In this document: positions 6,763 through 13,465 of the stretch, piece by piece
How the letters are laid out: each line of letters starts with the position of its first letter
Position numbering within the stretch: position 1 is the stretch's first letter
Assembly: GCA_964361105.1 (NCBI GenBank)
Contig: CAYHZG010000006.1
Span: 1 to 20,485 of the forward strand
Length of the DNA: 20,485 bases
Origin: CAYHZG01 sp964361105
GTDB taxonomy: Bacteria > Patescibacteriota > Minisyncoccia > 2-02-FULL-40-12
Reading direction: 5' to 3'
Translations under genes and position numbers: made by a program
Notes under the pieces: generated by a model
Told to the model about the DNA's origin: nothing
The model's input: only the letters and a program-made list of their open reading frames with translations
The model's database searches: none

Positions 6763-7359
6763 CTAAGATACTTGCGAGAGAACCTGGTTGCCCCCATGCC
6801 ACTCGTTCGGGCTCCCGAGGGAGTTGGCATCGATGCCCCACTCGCGACCCGACGAGCTCCAGTCCGCGTGCACGGCCCAGAAAACTCCTTTCTCGTCTTC
6901 GATGTACACGATGTTTGCATAACCGTTAACGAGGAGAGGGCCTTCCTGGCCTTGAGCCTGGGCCTTGAGCATCTCGCGGAAGTGGGCCAGCTTGATGACC
7001 CCTTTCTTCGTCTTGAGGTCGATGCCCAGCTCGGCCATGATCCTGTCGTCGCGCAAGGGCTTCTCGAGCTGGTGGACGGCGACAGTCGCCGATCCGACGT
7101 TCTCCTCGATCTTGCCGAGGTAGTTGTCCTGGAAGTCGGGCCAGAGATAGAACTTGATGCTGTCGGCGTTGTTCTCACCGAAGGCGTCTCTGGCGACGAA
7201 CTTCTGAATGCCGCCCAGAGTCACCTTGTCGTTGAACTTCAGGAACTCTACGGCCCTGACGATCATCTCGTCATTGAGGAATCTCTGGAGACCGTCCATC
7301 CCTCCGAGCTTGTTGATCACGGCTTCGAACTGTCCCATCGTTGCTTCGCCGTACTTCAT
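6763..7359 (-). CDS. DGR target protein with C-terminal variable region
   Basis: A 198-residue protein from the ATG at 7359, chosen because AGGAGG (complement of 7365-7370) sits 5 nt before it. An in-frame ATG at 7440 would give 225 residues but has no ribosome site and lies in a hairpin arm. No signal peptide or membrane helix is visible. The N-terminal part has KLGGMDGLQRFLNDE; a middle part reads LLVNGYANIVYIEDEKG; and the last 38 residues, from WAVHADW to the end, are the variable region. This layout resembles a protein family seen repeatedly in CPR genomes, where paralogues end in W/N-rich, TR-like segments (recollection, not searched). A C-type-lectin-like ligand-binding fold for the end is usual for DGR targets but not provable here. 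The gene is clearly more GC-rich than its neighbours. It has its own promoter and a structured leader. Confidence 0.88.
   Translation of the reverse strand: MKYGEATMGQFEAVINKLGGMDGLQRFLNDEMIVRAVEFLKFNDKVTLGGIQKFVARDAFGENNADSIKFYLWPDFQDNYLGKIEENVGSATVAVHQLEKPLRDDRIMAELGIDLKTKKGVIKLAHFREMLKAQAQGQEGPLLVNGYANIVYIEDEKGVFWAVHADWSSSGREWGIDANSLGSPNEWHGGNQVLSQVS
6775..6880 (-). repeat. DGR variable repeat (VR) at the 3' end of the target gene
   Basis: The VR covers the last roughly 35 codons of the target gene and ends 9 nt before the stop codon. Relative to TR the changed codons are AAC to CAC, ACG to GCG, AAC to GAC, AAC to AGC, AAT to GGT, AAC to GGC, AAT to GAT, ATC to CTC, GAG to GGG, AAC to AGC, AAT to CAT and GAG to GGG: twelve amino-acid changes, no stops. 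AAY codons can never mutate to a stop by adenine change, which is the known design of DGR templates. The 3' end AACCAGGTTCTCTCG probably marks the initiation of mutagenic homing site. Confidence 0.95.
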
Positions 7360-7433
7360 GACATCCTCCTTTCCGACTGACTGCCGGAAAGCTTCCCTCT
7401 GCCCGAGGTTATAGGGGCCAGGCCTAGTTACGA

Positions 7434-7482
7434 TAGCCATAGCCAGAAAACACCCATTTCAAGTATCTTTTGGCTATGGCTA
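7434..7482 (-). promoter_or_regulatory. Leader hairpin upstream of the DGR target gene
   Basis: A perfect 12-bp inverted repeat, TAGCCATAGCCA (7434-7445) and TGGCTATGGCTA (7471-7482), with a 25-nt loop, lies in the transcribed leader of the target gene. The downstream arm on the minus strand contains the ATG at 7440, which would be hidden in the stem and so argues for the start at 7359. The loop carries another copy of the CAAGTATCTT decamer. Confidence 0.6.
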
Positions 7483-7544
7483 TTTCTCACAAATGATTCT
7501 TATATAAAAGTGCTATTTTAAGCTGTTCCCAGCTTGATATTTAC

Positions 7545-7572
7545 ATTATAGCAAATCTACGGGTTTTGTCAA
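7545..7572 (-). promoter_or_regulatory. Consensus promoter for the DGR target gene
   Basis: Minus strand: TTGACA (complement of 7567-7572), 16-nt spacer, TATAAT (complement of 7545-7550). Both hexamers are perfect sigma70 consensus. It lies over the end of the upstream nucleotidyltransferase gene and points to the target gene, leaving a leader of about 180 nt with hairpins at 7520-7535 (AAGCTG/CAGCTT) and 7434-7482. Confidence 0.75.
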
Positions 7573-8496
7573 TAGTCCGGAATCTTGCTCTTTTCCAAGC
7601 TCCGGAAAGCCGAGTTCGGCCATTTTTTTATTGTATTTTTCAACTATTTTCAGCTCCGGCGAGTCGGGGTGAAATTCCAAACTCTCATCATCGGCCTTTA
7701 CTCGGCCGCCCGGTTTATAGGTCAAGTGATAATTTTTAATTCGCCGCAATTGGTATTTTCGTAAAACACTCTCCAGCCAATCGCCAAATTTTGTATCCAA
7801 TATTTTTTCTCCGGTTTTTTTAATTAAATCTAAAACTTTATTATACTCTATACTTAATACCTTATACTTAATACTATTTGGCCAACCTGAGATATACTCT
7901 CCTATCCATGAATTAGCTTCTATAAACTTTTCAAGTAATTCATCACCATAAAGCAGAATCGGCACAAGCCGCGCATATAATTGGGCCGTGTAAATGCTTT
8001 TCCGCGGAATATATAAAGACTTATCGGTTATAAAGTGATTGAGGCATATTTTATCAGGCGCGATTCTTTGATCTCTTTTGCGCCTTGCACCCAAAAGCCC
8101 TAATAAAACTGCGGTCAGGAATCGAGCCAGCCAGACTCGGCCTGCCTTAACCACTATTAAAATATCCAAATCGCTCTCTTTAATGGTATTATTCAAAGCC
8201 AGAGAGCCCGAAGCAAAGACTAATCTAATGTAAGGAATTAAACGAAGCCATCTGACTGCTTTTAAAGTTTTCTGCCATTTCTTTTTAGCTAACTCATGCC
8301 TCTCTCTTCTGATTTTTATTAAATTTCGGCGGCCTTTTAAAAAATAAAAGCCCTCGGCTTCTTGGATTAAATCACTAACTTCTTGGCCACCGCTGTTTTT
8401 GAATGAAAAAGACTCTAATTCTGCTTTAGTCAACGGATAATCCAAACAATCATAATAGACAATGGTTTTTAAAACGCTCTTTTCTATTATCGACAT
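7546..8496 (-). CDS. Putative nucleotidyltransferase-fold protein
   Basis: A 316-residue protein. The only recognisable signature is SGSLALNN at residues 96-103 followed by SDLDILIVV (108-116), the GS...DxD pattern of the polymerase-beta-type nucleotidyltransferase superfamily (MNT/kanamycin nucleotidyltransferase branch). The region before it looks like a small winged-helix-like segment (about 1-75), and the rest is helical and basic without a named domain. Substrate is unknown. An in-gene direct repeat (TATACTTAATAC at 7849-7860 and 7863-7874) encodes YKVLSIEYNKVL and looks like a small insertion. The gene is AT-rich and is divergent from uvrC with 28 nt between starts. Its 3' end holds the promoter of the DGR target gene. 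Confidence 0.7.
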   Translation of the reverse strand: MSIIEKSVLKTIVYYDCLDYPLTKAELESFSFKNSGGQEVSDLIQEAEGFYFLKGRRNLIKIRRERHELAKKKWQKTLKAVRWLRLIPYIRLVFASGSLALNNTIKESDLDILIVVKAGRVWLARFLTAVLLGLLGARRKRDQRIAPDKICLNHFITDKSLYIPRKSIYTAQLYARLVPILLYGDELLEKFIEANSWIGEYISGWPNSIKYKVLSIEYNKVLDLIKKTGEKILDTKFGDWLESVLRKYQLRRIKNYHLTYKPGGRVKADDESLEFHPDSPELKIVEKYNKKMAELGFPELGKEQDSGLLTKPVDLL

Positions 8497-8524
8497 TTTG
8501 ATATCATATTGCTGTTTATTTGCT

Positions 8525-9925
8525 ATGAATACAAGTATCAGAGAACAAACTAATAAAGCACCTCAAAGCCCTGGAATTTATATCTTTAAAGACAAAAAAG
8601 GTGAATTTTTGTATATAGGAAAAGCTGGAAATCTAAAAAACAGATTAAGACAATACTTAAACAGAAAAATCAGAGCACATAAGGATTATGTGCTCGACCG
8701 AGCACTAAAAAATTTTAGTGCTCAGGCTTACTCGCCCTTTATGGAGCACCTTTTAAATGAAGCTGAAAAATTAGAAACAAAGATAACCGATTCGGAAATA
8801 GAAGCTCTTATTCTTGAGTCAAAACTGATAAAAGAAAAACAGCCAAAATTTAATATAATGCTTCGCGACGACAAACAATATTTCTATGTCGTCTTTACAA
8901 AAGAAAAATTCCCTAAAATTTTTCTGACTCATCAACTCCAAATTGATTATATAGGTCCGTTCACCGATGGTATGGCTTTAAAAACTACTTTGCGCCTTTT
9001 GCGCCGCATCTTTCCCTACTGCACCTGCAAACAACCGCATCATAATTTCTGCCTTAATTACCATATCGGTAATTGCCCGGGATACTGCTGTTTGAAGAAC
9101 GCAAAAATCACAAAAAAAGAAACTGAAAAATATAAAAGAAATATAAAAATAATAAAAAACATATTAAGCGGAGAAAAAAATGCTGTAATAAAAAACCTTA
9201 ATAAAGAGCTTAAAGAATTAGGCCGAGAAGAACATTTTGAAGAAGCCATTGAACTAAGAAACAAAATTGAAAAATTAGAAAAAGTTTTTACCAACGCAAA
9301 AATTATTCAAGAATATAGACCCTTTGATATATTAAAATATAAAAGTACTACAGATGCCCTAATGACTCTTAAAAAAATATTTAATCTACAAAAAATACCA
9401 AGGCGCATTGAAGGCTATGACATTTCAAATATTCAGGGCAAAAATGCCGTTGGCGCAATGGTTGTTTTCTCCCCAGTACCATCCCGCTTCGCGGGAGCTA
9501 CGGGGCAGGCAAACGGCCGGCCAGACCCCGAAGGAATCCGCCGAGGCGGACCCTACGGGGCAAGCAAAAACGAATACCGTAAATTCAAAATTAAATTCAA
9601 GAAAACCCCGGATGACACGGCAATGCTGAAAGAAACTCTGACGCGCCGATTCAATCACCCAGAATGGCCCTATCCTGATTTAATATTTATTGACGGGGGC
9701 AAGGGACAACTTAATGTTGCCGCTAAGGCCGCTAGCGGAAAAATCCCTGTTATCTCACTTGCTAAAGGCAAAAACGAAGTTTTCTCTTCAACTTTAAAAA
9801 GGCCGCTGTCAATGAAAAAACTTCCAAATGAAATTAAGAACTTAGTCCTTAATATTGATTCGGAAGCCCACCGATTCGCGATTAGTTATTATAGAAAAAT
9901 CCATAGAAAAAAAACTTTTCAATAA
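8525..9925 (+). CDS. uvrC: UvrC-like excinuclease subunit, short form
   Basis: A 466-residue protein of nucleotide excision repair; UvrC makes the incisions on both sides of a lesion in the UvrABC system. The GIY-YIG nuclease is at residues 17-45 (GIYIF, YIGKAGNLKNRLRQYL) with the acidic ITDSEIEALILESK near 87-100. A UVR motif (EEHFEEAIELRNKIEKLEKVF) follows, then the RNase H-like nuclease with GYDISNIQG, FIDGGKGQLN and DSEAHRFAI. It stops soon after that, so the C-terminal HhH domain of standard UvrC (about 600 residues) is missing. The start at 8525 is chosen because the 21 residues encoded upstream are unconserved. Two in-frame palindromic insertions interrupt it, one after the GIY-YIG core and one in the RNase H domain. 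Uncertain point: whether both are tolerated. Confidence 0.92.
   Translation: MNTSIREQTNKAPQSPGIYIFKDKKGEFLYIGKAGNLKNRLRQYLNRKIRAHKDYVLDRALKNFSAQAYSPFMEHLLNEAEKLETKITDSEIEALILESKLIKEKQPKFNIMLRDDKQYFYVVFTKEKFPKIFLTHQLQIDYIGPFTDGMALKTTLRLLRRIFPYCTCKQPHHNFCLNYHIGNCPGYCCLKNAKITKKETEKYKRNIKIIKNILSGEKNAVIKNLNKELKELGREEHFEEAIELRNKIEKLEKVFTNAKIIQEYRPFDILKYKSTTDALMTLKKIFNLQKIPRRIEGYDISNIQGKNAVGAMVVFSPVPSRFAGATGQANGRPDPEGIRRGGPYGASKNEYRKFKIKFKKTPDDTAMLKETLTRRFNHPEWPYPDLIFIDGGKGQLNVAAKAASGKIPVISLAKGKNEVFSSTLKRPLSMKKLPNEIKNLVLNIDSEAHRFAISYYRKIHRKKTFQ
8673..8723 (+). repeat. Two tandem palindromes inserted in frame in uvrC
   Basis: GAGCACATAA-GGA-TTATGTGCTC (8673-8695; 10-bp stem) and GAGCACTAAAA-AA-TTTTAGTGCTC (8700-8723; 11-bp stem) stand side by side with GACC between. 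They encode residues about 50-67 (RAHKDYVLDRALKNFSAQ), in a place where UvrC proteins usually run straight to the ITDSEIEAL segment. The arm ACCGAGCAC is also the arm of the groES-groEL inverted repeat. Confidence 0.8.
9471..9560 (+). repeat. Pair of GC-rich palindromes inserted in frame in the UvrC RNase H domain
   Basis: First palindrome 9471-9505: CCCC...GTA...TCCCGC-TTC-GCGGGA...TAC-GGGG. Second palindrome 9526-9560: CCCCG...TCCGCC-GA-GGCGGA...CGGGG. Both end in TACGGGGCA(G/A)GCAAA. They insert roughly 25 to 30 residues rich in G, P, A and R between MVVFS and EYRKFKIK, where other UvrC proteins have only a few residues. The GC-rich block contrasts with the AT-rich gene. Confidence 0.8.
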
Positions 9926-9963
9926 TTGTCAAAATGATACTTTTATTATAGAGTTAATTAAAG

Positions 9964-10311
9964 ATGGGTATTTTACTATCAATCGTGGGCAATAGTTTAG
10001 GTCTCTATTTTGCCCAAAAATCAATTGAAAACTTTGCTTTCTCCGGCGGTTACCTGAATTATCTAATCGCCGGCATTTTCTTAGCGGTTTTAAACTTTAC
10101 CATTAAGCCGATAATCAAATTTATCTCAACGCCGTTAATTTTAATAACTTTCGGTCTTTTCATAATCGTGATTAATGCTTTAATGCTTTGGATTACTGAT
10201 TATGTTTTCGACTTTATGGCTATTGAAACCATGACCGCTTTGGTCTTATCAACGATTTTGATTGGATTTATAAACTTAATCATTGGAATAATTTACAAGA
10301 TAATCGATTAA
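9964..10311 (+). CDS. PF04020-like (YvlD/phage holin 4) membrane protein
   Basis: A 115-residue, very hydrophobic protein with about four membrane helices (near residues 3-20, 30-50, 57-80, 88-112). The stretch TIKPIIKFISTPLILITFGLFIIVINALML is characteristic of the PF04020 family, which includes Bacillus YvlD and proteins named phage holin family 4. The function is unknown; in bacteria outside phages it is linked to envelope stress rather than lysis. It starts 38 nt after uvrC and ends 1 nt before secG, so it is in one unit with secG and the substrate-binding protein. A weak promoter (TTGTCA 9926-9931, TATAGA 9947-9952, 15-nt spacing) lies just upstream. Confidence 0.82.
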   Translation: MGILLSIVGNSLGLYFAQKSIENFAFSGGYLNYLIAGIFLAVLNFTIKPIIKFISTPLILITFGLFIIVINALMLWITDYVFDFMAIETMTALVLSTILIGFINLIIGIIYKIID

Positions 10312-10312
10312 C

Positions 10313-10525
10313 ATGTCCTTACTGGATATCGTCCAAATTCTTATCTCAATCCTTTTGATTGTCGTAATCCTGCTTCAGCGGCGAGGCGGCGGCTTATCGG
10401 GTGTTTTTGGCGGTGAGGGCTCGGTTTATGCCACCAGGCGCGGAATTGAAAAAGGAATTTTTGTTGCCACAATAATTTTGGTGACTCTGTTTATAATTAC
10501 TTCGGTTCTGAGATTATTCCTCTAA
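10313..10525 (+). CDS. secG: Preprotein translocase subunit SecG
   Basis: A 70-residue inner-membrane subunit of the SecYEG channel. It has the two-helix layout of the family: residues 4-21 and 49-68, with the conserved cytoplasmic loop LLQRRGGGLSGVFGG between, followed by YATRRGIEK. The start lies 1 nt after the upstream stop and the stop 1 nt before the next start, giving tight coupling with the membrane protein before and the substrate-binding protein after. Length and motif agree with short SecG proteins of reduced genomes. No damage is visible. Confidence 0.93.
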   Translation: MSLLDIVQILISILLIVVILLQRRGGGLSGVFGGEGSVYATRRGIEKGIFVATIILVTLFIITSVLRLFL

Positions 10526-10526
10526 A

Positions 10527-12311
10527 ATGGCTAGCGATCTTGAATTTTTGTATTCGGGAGGCCTGAATCAAAGACCTTTTAAAAAAGAAGGTCTTGGGAG
10601 AAAAATAAAAAACTTTTTAAAAAAGTTTTTTCCTGATAAAAAAAAATTAAAACATCTCCCTAAGCTTTTATCTAGAAAAGAACGGCTTACCGTTATAGGC
10701 CTTTCATTAGTCATAATCAGCTCAATCTTAGCCATCTCGATTGGTTATTATTTCGAAATCACTCGAGCTAGGCCCGACTTTGGAGGCGGTTTTACCGAAG
10801 GACTAATTGGCGAACCGCGATTCATTAATCCCCTGCTTTTACAGACCGACACCGATCGAGATTTATCCCAGCTAATTTACTCCGGACTTTTGAAAAACGA
10901 CGGCCAGGGCAACTTTGTTCCTGATTTAGCCGAAAACTTCATTATCTCTAACGACGGCCTGACTTATCGATTTAATCTAAGAAAAAATGTAAAGTGGCAT
11001 ACCGGCAGCATATTTTCGGCTGACGATGTAATTTTTACCGTAAAGACGGCTCAAGATCAGGATTTTTCAAGCCCCCAGCGGGTTAACTGGCAAGGCGTGG
11101 AAACAATTAAAGTCGATGACTTCACCATTGAATTCCGACTTAAAAATCCTTACGCCCAGTTTGTAAATAATCTAACTTTAGGAATTATGCCGTCTCATTT
11201 GTGGCAAGAAATTAAACCAGCCAACTTTGTCTTTTCAGAACTAAACCTCAAACCGGTCGGCACCGGTCCCTATAAATTCTTTAGGTTAAGAAAAGATGCA
11301 AACGGCCGGATTACCTCTTATGAACTATCAGCTAATGAGGAATACTACGAGGAGGGGCCTTATATTGAATTAATTAAATTTAAGTTTTACTCCTCGGAAG
11401 AAGACTTAATTCAATCATTTAATTTAAGCGGCATCGATAGTTTGAACGGAATCAGTTCGGCCAACCTAAAGGAATTGCGTTTCCCCGGCAAAATCAGCCT
11501 CCAAAGGCCAAAAATTCCAAGATACTTTGCCGTATTCTTAAATCAAAACCAAAGCGATGTCCTTTCTGATAAAAATGTTCGCCTGGCTCTGGCCCATTCG
11601 GTTAATAAAGACAAAATCATTGAAAGCATTTCTGGCGGAGGATTCAAGGTTGATTCTCCGATTCTCCCTGAAATTTTCGCCGACTTTGATGGAAACATAA
11701 AAAGATACGACTATAATCCTGAATTCTCAAAACAAATTCTGGAAAATTCAAAGTGGCAGGATTCTGACGGCGACGGCATCAGAGAAAAAGGCGATAAAAA
11801 ACTGGAAATCCAGTTCGTGGCTCCCCAAAGAAAAGAATTGATAACCATTGGCGAACGGCTTAAAAATGATTGGGAAAGTATCGGCATAAAAATAGATATG
11901 GCTAATATCCCGGTTATTGAACTTCAGCAAAATTATATTCAGCCGCGGACTTATCAGATGCTGCTTTTCGGCGAGGTCTTAAACGTGGAGCCGGATCCTT
12001 TCAGTTTCTGGCATTCTTCTCAAAAAAAAGACCCGGGCCTGAACTTGGCTTTGTATGATAACCAGGGAGCTGATAAACTTTTAGAAGAGGCGAGGCAATC
12101 TTTGGATAAAAGTGTCCGAAGGGACCGGTATAATGATTTTCAAAACTTGGTGATTGAAGACCTGCCCTCAATTTTCTTATATAGCCCTCTTTACCTTTAT
12201 CCTCAGGCCAAAAAAATAAAGGGCTTTGAAGATAAGCTCTTAGGCCTGCCCTCTGAAAGATTTGTCAATGTCAATAAATGGTATATAAAGACTAAACGGA
12301 TAAGAAAATAA
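10527..12311 (+). CDS. Membrane-anchored ABC transporter substrate-binding protein (oligopeptide type)
   Basis: A 594-residue solute-binding protein of the SBP_bac_5 (family 5, peptide/nickel) type. A basic cytoplasmic N-terminus with many lysines is followed by one membrane helix near residues 53-73 (LTVIGLSLVIISSILAISIG) in place of a lipoprotein signal; no lipobox cysteine is seen. The extracellular domain shows EGLIGEPRFINPLL, SQLIYSGLLKNDGQGNFVPDLAENF, LTYRFNLRKNVKWHTG with the FSADDVIFTV family signature, and VGTGPYKF. The C-terminal lobe has VRLALAHSVNKDKI. Partner permease and ATPase genes are not in the window. It likely captures peptides or another nutrient for an organism with poor biosynthesis (inference). 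It is translated directly after secG. Confidence 0.9.
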   Translation: MASDLEFLYSGGLNQRPFKKEGLGRKIKNFLKKFFPDKKKLKHLPKLLSRKERLTVIGLSLVIISSILAISIGYYFEITRARPDFGGGFTEGLIGEPRFINPLLLQTDTDRDLSQLIYSGLLKNDGQGNFVPDLAENFIISNDGLTYRFNLRKNVKWHTGSIFSADDVIFTVKTAQDQDFSSPQRVNWQGVETIKVDDFTIEFRLKNPYAQFVNNLTLGIMPSHLWQEIKPANFVFSELNLKPVGTGPYKFFRLRKDANGRITSYELSANEEYYEEGPYIELIKFKFYSSEEDLIQSFNLSGIDSLNGISSANLKELRFPGKISLQRPKIPRYFAVFLNQNQSDVLSDKNVRLALAHSVNKDKIIESISGGGFKVDSPILPEIFADFDGNIKRYDYNPEFSKQILENSKWQDSDGDGIREKGDKKLEIQFVAPQRKELITIGERLKNDWESIGIKIDMANIPVIELQQNYIQPRTYQMLLFGEVLNVEPDPFSFWHSSQKKDPGLNLALYDNQGADKLLEEARQSLDKSVRRDRYNDFQNLVIEDLPSIFLYSPLYLYPQAKKIKGFEDKLLGLPSERFVNVNKWYIKTKRIRK

Positions 12312-12336
12312 TAAAGTATAGCTCTCCTACGCTAAA

Positions 12337-12405
12337 GCTTCGGAGGAGCACTTCTTCGCTAGAAGAAATGCTTGCACTTCGAAGCTCCGAAGGAGCGAAG
12401 AAGTG
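12337..12405 (+). repeat. Palindromic element covering the start of the sugar isomerase gene
   Basis: CACTTCTTCGCT (12349-12360) is a perfect 12-bp inverse of AGCGAAGAAGTG (12394-12405), and the flanking AGCTTCGGAGGAGC and GAAGCTCCGAAGGAGC are further near-repeats of each other. The right arm contains both a candidate ribosome site (AGGAG, 12391-12395) and the GTG start codon (12403-12405). Folding would hide the start codon. Confidence 0.75.
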
Positions 12406-13368
12406 ACAAATTTAAAAAAGATAATTATCGACTTTCCCAATCAATTCAAGGCCGGTTTTGAAATTGCGAAAGACATCCGAGTCGGTTCTTTTAGGAATGT
12501 GATTTTTTGCGGAATGGGCGGTTCAATAATGCCGGCCGAAATCCTTTTCACTCTTTTGCCGGAACTGCCAAATAGCTTTCATATTCACCGGGATTTTGAT
12601 TTGCCGGCTTGGGCAACAAAAGACGATTTAGCAATCTCTCTTTCCTGGTCTGGCAACACGGCTGAAACAATTTCTTCTTATGAGAAAGCTAAAAAGTGGG
12701 GGGTTAAAACTTTAATCATTACCAAAGGCGGGAAAATCAGAGAACTCGCTAAAAATAATAATGACCTGGTAATTACCCTGCCCCAGAAAGACATCCCGCC
12801 ACGATTTGGCGTCGGCTATATGTTCACAGTCCTATTGACGGTTTTAGTGAACTCGGGTATGATTGAATTTAACTTAGAAGAACTGACTGGCTTGGAAGGA
12901 TTAAAGCCGGAGCGGCTGGAGAAAAAAGGGAAGGAATTAGCTGAAAAAATCGGCAATCTGACTCCTTTAATTTACTCCTCTTTTCAAAACAGATTTCTGG
13001 CCTCTTTTTGGAAAGTTAAATTTAATGAGAGCTCAAAAATTCATGCTTTCTGGAATCATTTTCCGAATCTTAGTCATAATGAAATAGCCGGCTTTACGGC
13101 TTTAATGAATGTTGCAACTTTGGTAATTCTGCTGTCGGATTCAGAAGATGACCGGCGGCTAGAAAATAAAATTTTAGTGGCCGCGAAACTTTTGGAAGAA
13201 AAAAGAGTCCCTCATCAAATAGTTAAACTTGAAGGCAAAACTCGGCTTGAAAAAATATTCAATGATTATATTTTAAGCGACTGGACAAATTTTTACCTGG
13301 CTAAAAATCGGGGGGTTGAGCCGACTGAAACAGAAATGATTGAAAAGTTTAAAGAAATGGAAAAATAA
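12403..13368 (+). CDS. Bifunctional phosphoglucose/phosphomannose isomerase family protein
   Basis: A 321-residue SIS-domain enzyme of the archaeal-type PGI/PMI family, interconverting fructose 6-phosphate with glucose 6-phosphate and mannose 6-phosphate. The sugar-phosphate loop motifs are CGMGGSIMPAE (36-46) and SLSWSGNTAETISSYE (79-94). The C-terminal part has FPNLSHNEIAGF, with the His-Asn-Glu stretch expected near the active site. The protein ends TEMIEKFKEMEK. GTG is taken as start because the next in-frame methionine would remove the first SIS motif's flank; AGGAG lies 7 nt before. The start lies within a palindromic element. It is followed 4 nt later by tRNA-Leu, so the two may be on one transcript. 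Confidence 0.88.
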   Translation: MTNLKKIIIDFPNQFKAGFEIAKDIRVGSFRNVIFCGMGGSIMPAEILFTLLPELPNSFHIHRDFDLPAWATKDDLAISLSWSGNTAETISSYEKAKKWGVKTLIITKGGKIRELAKNNNDLVITLPQKDIPPRFGVGYMFTVLLTVLVNSGMIEFNLEELTGLEGLKPERLEKKGKELAEKIGNLTPLIYSSFQNRFLASFWKVKFNESSKIHAFWNHFPNLSHNEIAGFTALMNVATLVILLSDSEDDRRLENKILVAAKLLEEKRVPHQIVKLEGKTRLEKIFNDYILSDWTNFYLAKNRGVEPTETEMIEKFKEMEK

Positions 13369-13372
13369 TTCT

Positions 13373-13460
13373 GCCCCCGTGGTGGAACTGGCTAGACACA
13401 TACGGTTCAGGGCCGTACGATCGCAAGATCATAGAGGTTCGAATCCTCTCGGGGGCACCA
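13373..13460 (+). tRNA. tRNA-Leu(CAG)
   Basis: Acceptor stem GCCCCCG pairs with CGGGGGC, followed by discriminator A and an encoded CCA (13458-13460). The anticodon loop TTCAGGG in the stem ACGG/CCGT gives anticodon CAG. A long variable arm (TACGATCGCAAGATCAT) and T arm GAGGTTCGAATCCTC are present, as expected for leucine tRNAs. It lies 4 nt after the isomerase stop and 5 nt before the RNase J start. Confidence 0.96.
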
Positions 13461-13465
13461 AATAG

